From positions 1 to 24,477 of the IMG/VR virus record IMGVR_UViG_3300033153_006519: a stretch of 24,477 nucleotides of DNA; one strand, given 5' to 3'. Shown one piece after another: positions 6,983 to 13,509 of this stretch. The position numbers and the translations under genes are program-made. The notes below the pieces were generated by a model. The model searched no databases. It saw nothing but the letters and a program-made list of their open reading frames with translations, and had not been told where the DNA came from. Within the stretch, counting starts at the first letter, position 1; each line of letters starts with the position of its first letter. The DNA is from a virus.

Positions 6983-7228
6983 TCAGCTCCCGGTGTAGGT
7001 GTCGTCGCTACCGCTGCCGAGCTGTGATCCGCCGCGGGTGTTCGCGTCGCCCATCTTGGCGCCGGTCTGCACCAGGCGGGTCTTCGCCTTCTTGCGGTTC
7101 TTGGTGATGTTCTGGAGACGCCGCTTTTCCTTGGCCGCGGCGATCGCCTCGTCGTCACGTTGCGGCAGCGGCTCCAGTGGCTCCACCGCTGGCGGGCTCG
7201 CACTTTTGAAGCCTGGAAGAATTCGCAT
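6983..7228 (-). CDS. Small basic protein beginning MRILPGF
   Basis: An 81-residue, Lys/Arg-rich protein with a Pro-rich N-terminus, a charged helix (EAIAAAKEKRRLQNITKNRKKAK) and a Gly/Ser-rich C-terminal tail. The first residues MRILPGF resemble MRLLPGY at the start of the protein encoded at 7583-7858; the two may be distant paralogs or share a short N-terminal motif. It lies inside the 3' end of the upstream gene by 74 bases, with a GGAG eight bases before the ATG supporting translation. Function unknown. Small basic proteins between terminase and portal are frequent in this type of phage. Confidence 0.6.
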   Translation of the reverse strand: MRILPGFKSASPPAVEPLEPLPQRDDEAIAAAKEKRRLQNITKNRKKAKTRLVQTGAKMGDANTRGGSQLGSGSDDTYTGS

Positions 7229-7586
7229 GCGCCTGTCTCCGCTTCAGATGATTGTAGAGCTGCCAGGGCGTCTGAGCCCACGGCGCGCGGATGCATAGTA
7301 CAGCTTTCACCAACCCAACGCAGTTATTAATCATGAGCGGCGAGAGCACGGGCCTGGTGCCCTGCATCGTGTCGATGACGGTGCAGTCGTTGTCCTCGTA
7401 GAACGCGACGGGATCCCAGTCGACGCCGGCGAGCGGGTCGACCACCGGCACGCCGATCTGGGCGTCGATGCGGATCCAGATGTCGTCGACGAGCACCACG
7501 GCAAATACGTGGCTGAAGCCGTCCTTGAGATACCGACCGAGCGGATGGCGCTCCTCGCCGCTCGAGAATACGAGGACCGCCCTCAT
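7155..7586 (-). CDS. Conserved phage protein with possible Cys/His site
   Basis: A 143-residue protein. It has an N-terminal strand VLVFSSGEE, a GRYLKDGFSHVFAVVLVDD segment with His26, an IRIDAQIGVPVVDP strand pair, a NNCVGLVKAVLCI helix and a final TPWQLYNHLKRRQ. The order GFrH-F..., DP, C(V/E)xVKxxLxI, TPWQLYxHL is a conserved phage family found near terminase and portal genes. The Cys in a helix start together with a conserved His and Asp reminds me of papain/NlpC-like folds, but no activity is known to me and this is speculation. The ATG at 7586 overlaps the upstream stop in ATGA. The C-terminal 30 residues share DNA with the next gene. Confidence 0.75.
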   Translation of the reverse strand: MRAVLVFSSGEERHPLGRYLKDGFSHVFAVVLVDDIWIRIDAQIGVPVVDPLAGVDWDPVAFYEDNDCTVIDTMQGTRPVLSPLMINNCVGLVKAVLCIRAPWAQTPWQLYNHLKRRQAHANSSRLQKCEPASGGATGAAAAT

Positions 7587-7858
7587 CTACCCATGCCGGT
7601 GTGGTCGGGGTGCTCGGGGTTGTTGGGGTCGTCAGCCATCAGCGCACCGGTGCGCCGCTTGTTCTCAGCCCTGCGCGCATCGGTCTTCTCTTTGTAATCC
7701 GCGGCCTCTTTGTCCTGCTTATACTTGGCGTTGTGGGGATCGAACATGCCGGTGCCACCCATCATATCGTCGACCTTCTTGGCGCCCGGCTGGAACTTGG
7801 CGACCAGCTTATTGCCGGGGAGCTTCGCGAACATGCCGTAGCCTGGGAGTAGCCTCAT
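7583..7858 (-). CDS. Small charged protein beginning MRLLPGY
   Basis: A 91-residue protein with a glycine/hydrophobic N-terminus (MRLLPGYGMFAKLPGNKLVA), a DDMMGGTGMFDP linker, a charged helix rich in Lys and Asp, and a Pro/Asn/Asp/His tail. I chose the ATG at 7858 because it overlaps the upstream TGA in ATGA and has GGAG seven bases ahead; a GTG four codons earlier is open but poorly placed. The N-terminal motif resembles that of the product at 6983-7228. Function unknown. A role in head completion is possible by position. Confidence 0.65.
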   Translation of the reverse strand: MRLLPGYGMFAKLPGNKLVAKFQPGAKKVDDMMGGTGMFDPHNAKYKQDKEAADYKEKTDARRAENKRRTGALMADDPNNPEHPDHTGMGR

Positions 7859-8094
7859 CGTTTTCTCCACCGATGTGGGTGTAGCCGTTTCTGTCTCGCT
7901 GGTCTGGTCCCTGGTCGGAAAACCGGATCATGCATTATGACGCCATTCGCAGCGCGTGTCCGCTCCTCGATATAGTCGGTCAGCTTGTCGGCCGTCCAAC
8001 CGTTGCGTCGCTCTTCCTCGTTGGGCTCGATGAGCACGCGCAGGTCGGGATCGATGCCGCGTCGCCGCCTGCTGGTCTTAGCGGTGCTGCGCAT
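7855..8094 (-). CDS. Small Arg-rich protein overlapping the terminase end
   Basis: A 79-residue basic protein with Arg clusters at both ends (KTSRRRRGIDPDLRVLIEPN near 7-26 and RQKRLHPHRWRKR at the C-terminus) around a central acidic-amphipathic helix (WTADKLTDYIEERTRAA). No family recognised. The ATG at 8094 lies in the last codons of the terminase gene (17-base overlap) and has only a weak AGCAGG well upstream, so translation is probably by termination-reinitiation. Highly basic ends suggest nucleic acid contact, which is inference. Confidence 0.55.
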   Translation of the reverse strand: MRSTAKTSRRRRGIDPDLRVLIEPNEEERRNGWTADKLTDYIEERTRAANGVIMHDPVFRPGTRPARQKRLHPHRWRKR

Positions 8095-9340
8095 GCGGGT
8101 TGTACCTGCTGTTGGCGCGCACCGGCGGGTTCACGAGCCGCTTCTGCACCAGGCGCGGGAAGAGCTCGCTGAAGGCCCACACCAGCGCGTCGACGCGATC
8201 GGGTGAGCCTTCGCCCTCGTACCCGCCGGCGGTCATCAGAACCATCTGTGCCTCGAGCTCGGGGAAGCTGCCGATGTGGCTGATCCGGCCGAGGCCGTAC
8301 AGGCTCGAGATCGGCTCGGCGCGCACATGCTTGCCGCGGGACGCCACGACCTGGACGATCGGCGCGTTGGGGTGGACCGACCTGATTGTGTGCGCCACGA
8401 GATCGCCGCCCATATTTCGCTCTACCACGTAGGCGTCGGCTTCCCACTCGTAGAACATCACCCGCGCCGCGGTCGCCCACTGCGCCGGATCGCCACGCAT
8501 CGAGGCGTCGTCGAGCACGTAGCCGCGCCCGTCCATGCCTTTGCCGGCGACGATGATGCCGTGCTCGTCGGAGTACTCTTCGCTCGAGACCGCGTGATCG
8601 ATGCTGACCAGGATGCGGTCCATCTCGGGCGCCTCGCGACGGCGATGCTCTCGGATGTTGTTTAAATTCCAGATGGCGCCGAGGGCTTGAGGCTGGTACT
8701 CGCCCCTCCAAATATGTGTATATCGATCCGGCACATTTATCTTGTCGTACAGGCGCTCCTGCTCGAGCACGTCAGGAAAAAACGGGTTGTCGTAGTAGTT
8801 GGCCTGGATGACGATCGCGTCGGGTGGCGGCTCGGGGCCACGGAGGAGTTGATCTACCGGGTCCGTTGCAGACCGCGGGTTCCAGCTAAACCACAGCTCC
8901 GAGCCTGGGGAGCGGATCGTGGGGCGCAGCATCTCGAGCGACCCGGCGGTCATCGTCTGTGCTTCCTCCACGTACCCGATCTCAAAATTCTCGAGTGATT
9001 TTACGCTTTCCTTGGTGTGCTCTTGCATGCCCTGGAACAGGATGAGCCCGTCGCGCAGTGTGCGGATCTGTTGGTCTTGGACGTTGAACTTGTCGGCCAC
9101 GCCGAGGTCGAGGATACTGTCCTCGATCAAAAGCTTGACGCTTTCCTTCAGAGATTTTTGCACCTCTCTGACACAGACCAGGCGCGAGCCGGGGTGCTTG
9201 ATGGAGTAGTCGACGAGCTTGCGCGCGAAGAACCAACTTTTGCCGCTGCCCCTTCCGCCATGTGCGCCTTTGTAGCGTGACGGCTTCTCGAACGGTTCGA
9301 AGATGTGCGCGGTCGGGATGACCAGGTTACTGCCGTCCAT
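8078..9340 (-). CDS. terL: Terminase large subunit (packaging ATPase and nuclease)
   Basis: A 420-residue DNA-packaging motor of the terminase 3/PBSX-like type. The N-terminal ATPase has Walker A GGRGSGKS (28-35), Walker B IGYVEE (121-126) with the catalytic Glu, and coupling motif SWNP (152-155). The C-terminal RNase H-like nuclease has Asp248 in SIDHA, Glu307 in VVERNMGG and Asp381/Asp384 in DRVDALVWAF, so all acidic metal ligands expected for concatemer cutting are present. Length is normal. The ATG at 9340 overlaps the TGA of the upstream DUF5681 gene (TGATG), which fits a small/large subunit pair. The C-terminal Arg/His tail overlaps the next small gene. Confidence 0.93.
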   Translation of the reverse strand: MDGSNLVIPTAHIFEPFEKPSRYKGAHGGRGSGKSWFFARKLVDYSIKHPGSRLVCVREVQKSLKESVKLLIEDSILDLGVADKFNVQDQQIRTLRDGLILFQGMQEHTKESVKSLENFEIGYVEEAQTMTAGSLEMLRPTIRSPGSELWFSWNPRSATDPVDQLLRGPEPPPDAIVIQANYYDNPFFPDVLEQERLYDKINVPDRYTHIWRGEYQPQALGAIWNLNNIREHRRREAPEMDRILVSIDHAVSSEEYSDEHGIIVAGKGMDGRGYVLDDASMRGDPAQWATAARVMFYEWEADAYVVERNMGGDLVAHTIRSVHPNAPIVQVVASRGKHVRAEPISSLYGLGRISHIGSFPELEAQMVLMTAGGYEGEGSPDRVDALVWAFSELFPRLVQKRLVNPPVRANSRYNPHAQHR

Positions 9341-9675
9341 CAGTCGTCCTCGTCTCGAGGCTCGGGCCGGATGTAGTGGTAGGTGATCGTCGTCAACGGC
9401 GGGCCTTCCTCGTCACCGCTGATCGGCTGCACCGGCTTGCCCTCGGTGCGATCGACGAGCTTCTCGATCGTGGCGGCGTCGCCATTCATCGCCTTGTGGA
9501 ACATCTGGCGCGCCAAGCGGGTGGCGTTAGTCTCATCAGGGCAGTCGTCGAGCACGTTGACCGGGTCGCGCGTGTCCAAGATGACCCGAAGCGCATCGGT
9601 CACCGGCTTGCTCTTGGGGCGCCCACCGGGGTTGCCGCTGGTGCCTTTCTGGAACAGGCCTCGGTGATTTTTCAC
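9340..9675 (-). CDS. DUF5681-type protein, likely terminase small subunit
   Basis: A 111-residue protein opening with FQKGTSGNPGGRPKSK, the hallmark of the DUF5681 family, which often lies directly before large terminase genes and is treated as a small-subunit-like DNA-binding protein. The middle (ARQMFHKAMNGDAATIEKLV) is helical and contains the GD-x-A-T-I-x-K-L-V-D-R-T-E-G-K-P-x-Q-P signature common in this group. The tail is acidic. The start is a GTG at 9675 that overlaps the upstream TGA (GTGA). Pairing with terL by direct overlap supports a packaging role. It has no classical helix-turn-helix that I can see. Confidence 0.78.
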   Translation of the reverse strand: MKNHRGLFQKGTSGNPGGRPKSKPVTDALRVILDTRDPVNVLDDCPDETNATRLARQMFHKAMNGDAATIEKLVDRTEGKPVQPISGDEEGPPLTTITYHYIRPEPRDEDD

Positions 9676-9890
9676 AGCATCTTACCCACGTTCTGCCTAA
9701 ATCCCTCGTGTCGCAGCGCCAGGTCGGCAGGCGTCGCCGCTACCTTGCCGTCGAACGACCCGTACCTCATGCGGGTGCCGCCGTATAACCCCATGCGCGT
9801 GTAGCCCTCGCGCAGGGGGATGAACAGCGTCTTGCCGCTGAACTCGCCGTACTGGCCTCGAGAGCCACCATAGAGGCCGAGGCGCGTCAT
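9672..9890 (-). CDS. Small protein with a duplicated GLYGG motif
   Basis: A 72-residue protein made of two copies of an approximately 19-residue unit, TRLGLYGGSRGQYGEFSGK at 2-20 and TRMGLYGGTRMRYGSFDGK at 31-49 (13 of 19 identical), followed by a helical tail. Gly/Tyr-rich repeats like this are seen in small phage proteins near fibre genes; the role is unknown. The ATG at 9890 overlaps the upstream TGA (ATGA) and the end overlaps the DUF5681 gene (GTGA), so it is embedded in a coupled chain. A virion or fibre-associated function is inferred from position and repeats. Confidence 0.7.
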   Translation of the reverse strand: MTRLGLYGGSRGQYGEFSGKTLFIPLREGYTRMGLYGGTRMRYGSFDGKVAATPADLALRHEGFRQNVGKML

Positions 9891-12685
9891 ACGATCTTGA
9901 TGGCGGACCCGGCGCTCGGCGCGACGGCCAGCACATCCCCACTGTAGATCACCACGCCGTCGGCGCTGATGTAGTCGTCGATGACACCGCCCTCGCCGTC
10001 GGCGTCGCCGCCGGTGAAGATCACGACCCGGCCGATGAGCTGGTCGTTCTCGTAGCCGGCCAGGTCGGTCGTGACCGCCGAGGTCGTGCCGGCCGACACC
10101 GATGTCGTGGCGCCGTAGATGATGCCCTTGTTGAGATCGGTGACCACTGTCGAGATGGCCGCGGCCACGGCGCTGGTGGCCACACCGCTGATCTGGGCAC
10201 TGATCGCATACGCGCTGGCCAGGATCGTGCGGGCAATCATCTCGGCGTCGGTCGGCGGGTCGTACTGGGTGAGCGCACTGAGCGCGGCGCCCGACACCTG
10301 GGTCGCGATCTTGCTGATGGCGTCGGCGCTGAGCACCGCCGAAGTGATGGCGCTGGCCGCGAGCGTCTTGGCCGACACGACCTGCGCGCTTGTGGCGATG
10401 GCGCTGGACACGATCGTGCGCGCGATCATCTCGGCGTCAGTCGGGGGATCGTAAGAGGTGAGCGCGCTGAGCGCCGCGCCCGACACCTCGGCCGGCGAGG
10501 CATTGGCCACGACCTGTGTCGAGGTGGCGTAGGCGCTCGAGAGGATCGTCCTAGCCGCGACCTCGGCGCTGGTCGGAGGATCGTACTGAACGAGGGCCGA
10601 CAGCGCCGCACCCGACACCTGGGCCGGTGTGGCATTGGCCGCGACCGCGGTGCTGATGGCGTAGGCGCTGGACAAAATCGAGCGCGCGATGTGCTCGGCG
10701 CTGGTCACATAGCTGGCCGTCGGCATCGTGCGCGCCGCCACCTCGGCCGAGGTCGGCGGGTCGTACTGGGTGAGAGCTGACAGCGCCGCCGCTGATTGGA
10801 GCGAGGGGGCATTCGCCACAACCTGCGCCGAGGTCGCATAGGCTGATGCGACCTGCGTACGAGCTGCCACCTCGGCGCTAGTCGGCGGGTCGTACTGAAC
10901 GAGCGCGCTGAGCGCCGCGCCCGATGTCTGTGTCGCTATCTTGCTGATGGCGTCGGCACTGAGAACCGCGCTCGTGATGGCGCTGGCCGCGAGCGTCTTG
11001 GCCGCCACGGCCTGGGCGCTGGTGGCGTAGGCGGACGTGGCCAGCGTGCGCGCGATGACCTGGGTGCTGGTGACGTAGGCGCTCGCGAGCTGCGTCCTGG
11101 CCGCGACCTCGGCGCTGGTCGGCGGGTCGTAGGCCGTGAGAGCTGACAAAGCTGCTTGGGACACGGCTGCCGCGTCCGCACCACCGGCTGCACCGGCGAT
11201 CTCGGACACGACCGAGCTCGCCACCGCGGCCGAGATGTCATCGACCTCGACCGTGAACATGGCGCCGGCGATAGCCGACACGACAGGTAGGGCAGCGACC
11301 GCCGTCGAGATGGCGTAGGCGCTGGCCAAAATCGTGCGTGCCGCCACCTCGGCGCTGGTCGGCGGGTCGTACTGGGTGAGGGCCGACAACGCCGCGGTCG
11401 ACACCTGGGCAGCGGTGGCGCCGCCGGCCGCGCTCGCGATCTCGGACACGACCGAGCTCGCCACCGCGCCTGAGATGTCGTGCTCGGCGAGCGTGAACAT
11501 AGCGTCGGTGATGGTGCTGACCACGGGCAAGGCCGCGACCGCCGTGCTGATGGCGTACGCCGATGCGAGGATCGTGCGTGCCGCCACCTCGGCCGAGGTC
11601 GGCGGGTCGTACTGGGTGAGGGCTGACAGGGCCGCACCCGACACCTCGGCCGGCGAGGCATTGGCCACGACCTGCGCGCTGGTGGCGTAGGCGCTCGCGA
11701 GCTGGGTGCGCGCAATGTGCTCGGCGCTGGTCACATAGCTGGCCGTCGGCACCGTGCGAGCCGCGACCTCGGCGCTGGTCGGCGGGTCGTACTGGGTGAG
11801 AGCTGACAGCGCCGCCTCCGACACCGCGGCAGCGGTGGCGCCGCCGGCCGCGCTCGCGATCTCAGACACGACCGAGCTCGCGACCGCGCCGCTGATATCG
11901 TGCTCGGCGAGCGTGAACATAGCGTCGGTGATAGCCGACACGACCGGCCGTGCAGCGACCAGCGTGCTTGTGGCGATGGCGCTCGACACGATCGAGCGCG
12001 CGATGTGCTCGGCGCTGGTGACATAGCTGGCCGTCGGCATCGTGCGTGCCGCCACCTCGGCCGAGGTCGGCGGGTCGTACTGGGTGAGAGCTGACAGCGC
12101 GGCACCCGACACCTCGGCCGGCGAGGCATTGGCCACGACCTGCGCGCTGGTGGCGTAGGCGCTCGCGGCCTGTGTCCTGGCGAACACCTGACCACTGTCG
12201 ACATAAGCGCTCGCCACGAGCGTGCGAGCAGCCACCTCGGCGCTGGTCGGCGGGTCGTAGGCGACTACGGCGCTGAGTGCGGCAGCCGACTGGAGCGAAG
12301 GCCTGTTGGCCACGACCTGGGCGCTGGTCGGCATGACCGCGGCGCCGGCCGAGAAGAACGCGTCGTAGATCGCCTGCTCGATGACTTGGAATTCCTTGAA
12401 CACCGGCAGCGCCGCGCTGTCGTCTTGCACGACGACGGTCATGGCGCCGGGCGTGTCGGTGTCGCCTGTCGTGAGCGTGAGATTGTACCAGCCGTCGGCG
12501 CTCGTCCTGGCCGACCAGGTGCGCGCGCTAATATCGGATGGCGCCGCGCTCGTATTGTACTTGAGCACGAAAGCATCGTCGGCTGCCGAGATCAGGATGC
12601 CGGTAACCGGGGCCACGGCGGTGGCGCTGTTCAAGAACGGCCCGACCTGGACAATCTGCTGGGTGCTCTCGCGAAGGTACTGCAT
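9887..12685 (-). CDS. Large Ala/Ser-rich repeat structural protein (fibre-like)
   Basis: A 932-residue protein with three parts. Residues 1-115 form a conserved phage N-terminal domain (MQYLRESTQQ, VGPFLNSA, then a DGWYNLTLTTGDTDTPG beta segment and FKEFQVIEQAIYD). Residues about 120-840 are an Ala/Ser/Thr-rich repeat array with eleven copies of a unit centred on YDPPTSAEVAART, separated by ASAYATSAQVVA-like and VVSEIASAAGG-like spacers. The last 90 residues form a beta-rich cap (GRVVIFTGGDADGEGGVIDD). Known phage proteins with this head, helical repeats and cap are virion structural proteins, probably fibre or stalk. There is no catalytic motif. The ATG at 12685 overlaps the glycosyltransferase stop (TGATG), and the repeat DNA is itself strongly repetitive. 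Confidence 0.75.
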   Translation of the reverse strand: MQYLRESTQQIVQVGPFLNSATAVAPVTGILISAADDAFVLKYNTSAAPSDISARTWSARTSADGWYNLTLTTGDTDTPGAMTVVVQDDSAALPVFKEFQVIEQAIYDAFFSAGAAVMPTSAQVVANRPSLQSAAALSAVVAYDPPTSAEVAARTLVASAYVDSGQVFARTQAASAYATSAQVVANASPAEVSGAALSALTQYDPPTSAEVAARTMPTASYVTSAEHIARSIVSSAIATSTLVAARPVVSAITDAMFTLAEHDISGAVASSVVSEIASAAGGATAAAVSEAALSALTQYDPPTSAEVAARTVPTASYVTSAEHIARTQLASAYATSAQVVANASPAEVSGAALSALTQYDPPTSAEVAARTILASAYAISTAVAALPVVSTITDAMFTLAEHDISGAVASSVVSEIASAAGGATAAQVSTAALSALTQYDPPTSAEVAARTILASAYAISTAVAALPVVSAIAGAMFTVEVDDISAAVASSVVSEIAGAAGGADAAAVSQAALSALTAYDPPTSAEVAARTQLASAYVTSTQVIARTLATSAYATSAQAVAAKTLAASAITSAVLSADAISKIATQTSGAALSALVQYDPPTSAEVAARTQVASAYATSAQVVANAPSLQSAAALSALTQYDPPTSAEVAARTMPTASYVTSAEHIARSILSSAYAISTAVAANATPAQVSGAALSALVQYDPPTSAEVAARTILSSAYATSTQVVANASPAEVSGAALSALTSYDPPTDAEMIARTIVSSAIATSAQVVSAKTLAASAITSAVLSADAISKIATQVSGAALSALTQYDPPTDAEMIARTILASAYAISAQISGVATSAVAAAISTVVTDLNKGIIYGATTSVSAGTTSAVTTDLAGYENDQLIGRVVIFTGGDADGEGGVIDDYISADGVVIYSGDVLAVAPSAGSAIKIV
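10240..12290 (-). repeat. Degenerate tandem repeat DNA within the fibre-like gene
   Basis: About 2 kb of imperfect direct repeats coding for eleven YDPPT units. Long near-identical blocks occur: a 66-base exact match between 11634-11699 and 12102-12167, and a block of about 107 bases at about 10680-10787 that is repeated at about 11996-12102 with two or so differences. Units differ in the choice of spacer module rather than being clean tandem copies, which suggests shuffling by recombination. Confidence 0.85.
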
Positions 12686-13509
12686 CAGGCGTTCTCGCTA
12701 ATCGTCTGCAGGATCGTCACGGCTCGCTCCTTGGCTACGAGGTACGACGCTGTTACCGGGTGCTTGTCGCCTTGCGTCTCCTCCACCTCGGGGATCGTGG
12801 CCCGGTACTCCTCGTTGGGGCAGAACGTGTCCATCACCGCGGTCATGTCCTCGAGCCTGCGCTCGGGGTAGAGCTTGTCGGCGATCGCTTTGGCCTCGAC
12901 CAGGCGAGCCCCGCGGGTCGCGTGGTAGAAGTCGTCCCAGAACATCATGTCGCGCATGCGCGTCGTTGCCATCGGACAGTCAGCGAGCTTGGCGCCTTCG
13001 ATGCGAGGGACTTCGAAGCCCGTCACCATGATGCCGACCTCGCGGATCCACACGTCATCATACCAGCAAGGGAACAGGTCTGTGAAGATCCGACCGGTGA
13101 CCGCGCGCCAGGTCTCGGTGACGATCGGGTAAATGGCCTTGCGATCGTCGAACGCATCCCACCACCACAGCCCGCGGGGGTTGGCCTCGACCGCCTCGGC
13201 GATCGCCTTGTCCCACTTGGGCGAGACGCAGATCACGTCGTCGCCGAGCGTCGTGTACACGTCGGCCGGCACCGCCGTGGCAAGCTGGTTGTGGTAGCTG
13301 CCGAGCGCCGGCAGGCGGGAGAAGAGCGACATGCTCGCCCGGTGTGTCTGGGTACACCGGGCCGCGGCCTCGATCGATGCCGGGTCGTCGTTGTCGACGC
13401 CGATCGAGTAGACGACCTCGTGCTCGCCACTCTCGAGCATCGAGAGCGCGTGGACGCAGCCGCCGATGAAGGTGGCTCGCCTGGTCGGGATCATGCATGT
13501 GATCTTCAT
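12685..13509 (-). CDS. GT-A fold glycosyltransferase (GT2-like)
   Basis: A 274-residue protein. It opens with KITCMIPTRRATFIGGCVHAL, the first strand and helix of GT2-like nucleotide-sugar enzymes, followed by YSIGVDNDDPAS, a GS-YHN helix, and YTTLGDDVICVSPKWDKAI with Asp-Asp in the place of the DxD metal site. A later WWWDAFDDRKAIYPIVT and CWYDDVWI are also acidic/aromatic segments typical of the acceptor side. No membrane segment is seen. Donor and acceptor cannot be told. Its ATG overlaps the adhesin stop (ATGA) and its end overlaps the repeat-protein start, so it sits between two candidate fibre proteins; modification of those proteins or of host glycans is an inference. Confidence 0.75.
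   Translation of the reverse strand: MKITCMIPTRRATFIGGCVHALSMLESGEHEVVYSIGVDNDDPASIEAAARCTQTHRASMSLFSRLPALGSYHNQLATAVPADVYTTLGDDVICVSPKWDKAIAEAVEANPRGLWWWDAFDDRKAIYPIVTETWRAVTGRIFTDLFPCWYDDVWIREVGIMVTGFEVPRIEGAKLADCPMATTRMRDMMFWDDFYHATRGARLVEAKAIADKLYPERRLEDMTAVMDTFCPNEEYRATIPEVEETQGDKHPVTASYLVAKERAVTILQTISENA

Noticed and set aside
10936-12204. Long Arg/Pro/Ser-rich frames within the repeat gene on the same strand
   Set aside because: These are shifted-frame translations of the repetitive YDPPT array. Their length comes from repeated GC-rich codons, and no start sites fit the overlapping gene chain.
9887-12685. Diversity-generating retroelement target in the repeat protein
   Set aside because: No reverse transcriptase, template repeat or adenine-biased substitution pattern is visible. 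Variation between units looks like module shuffling.
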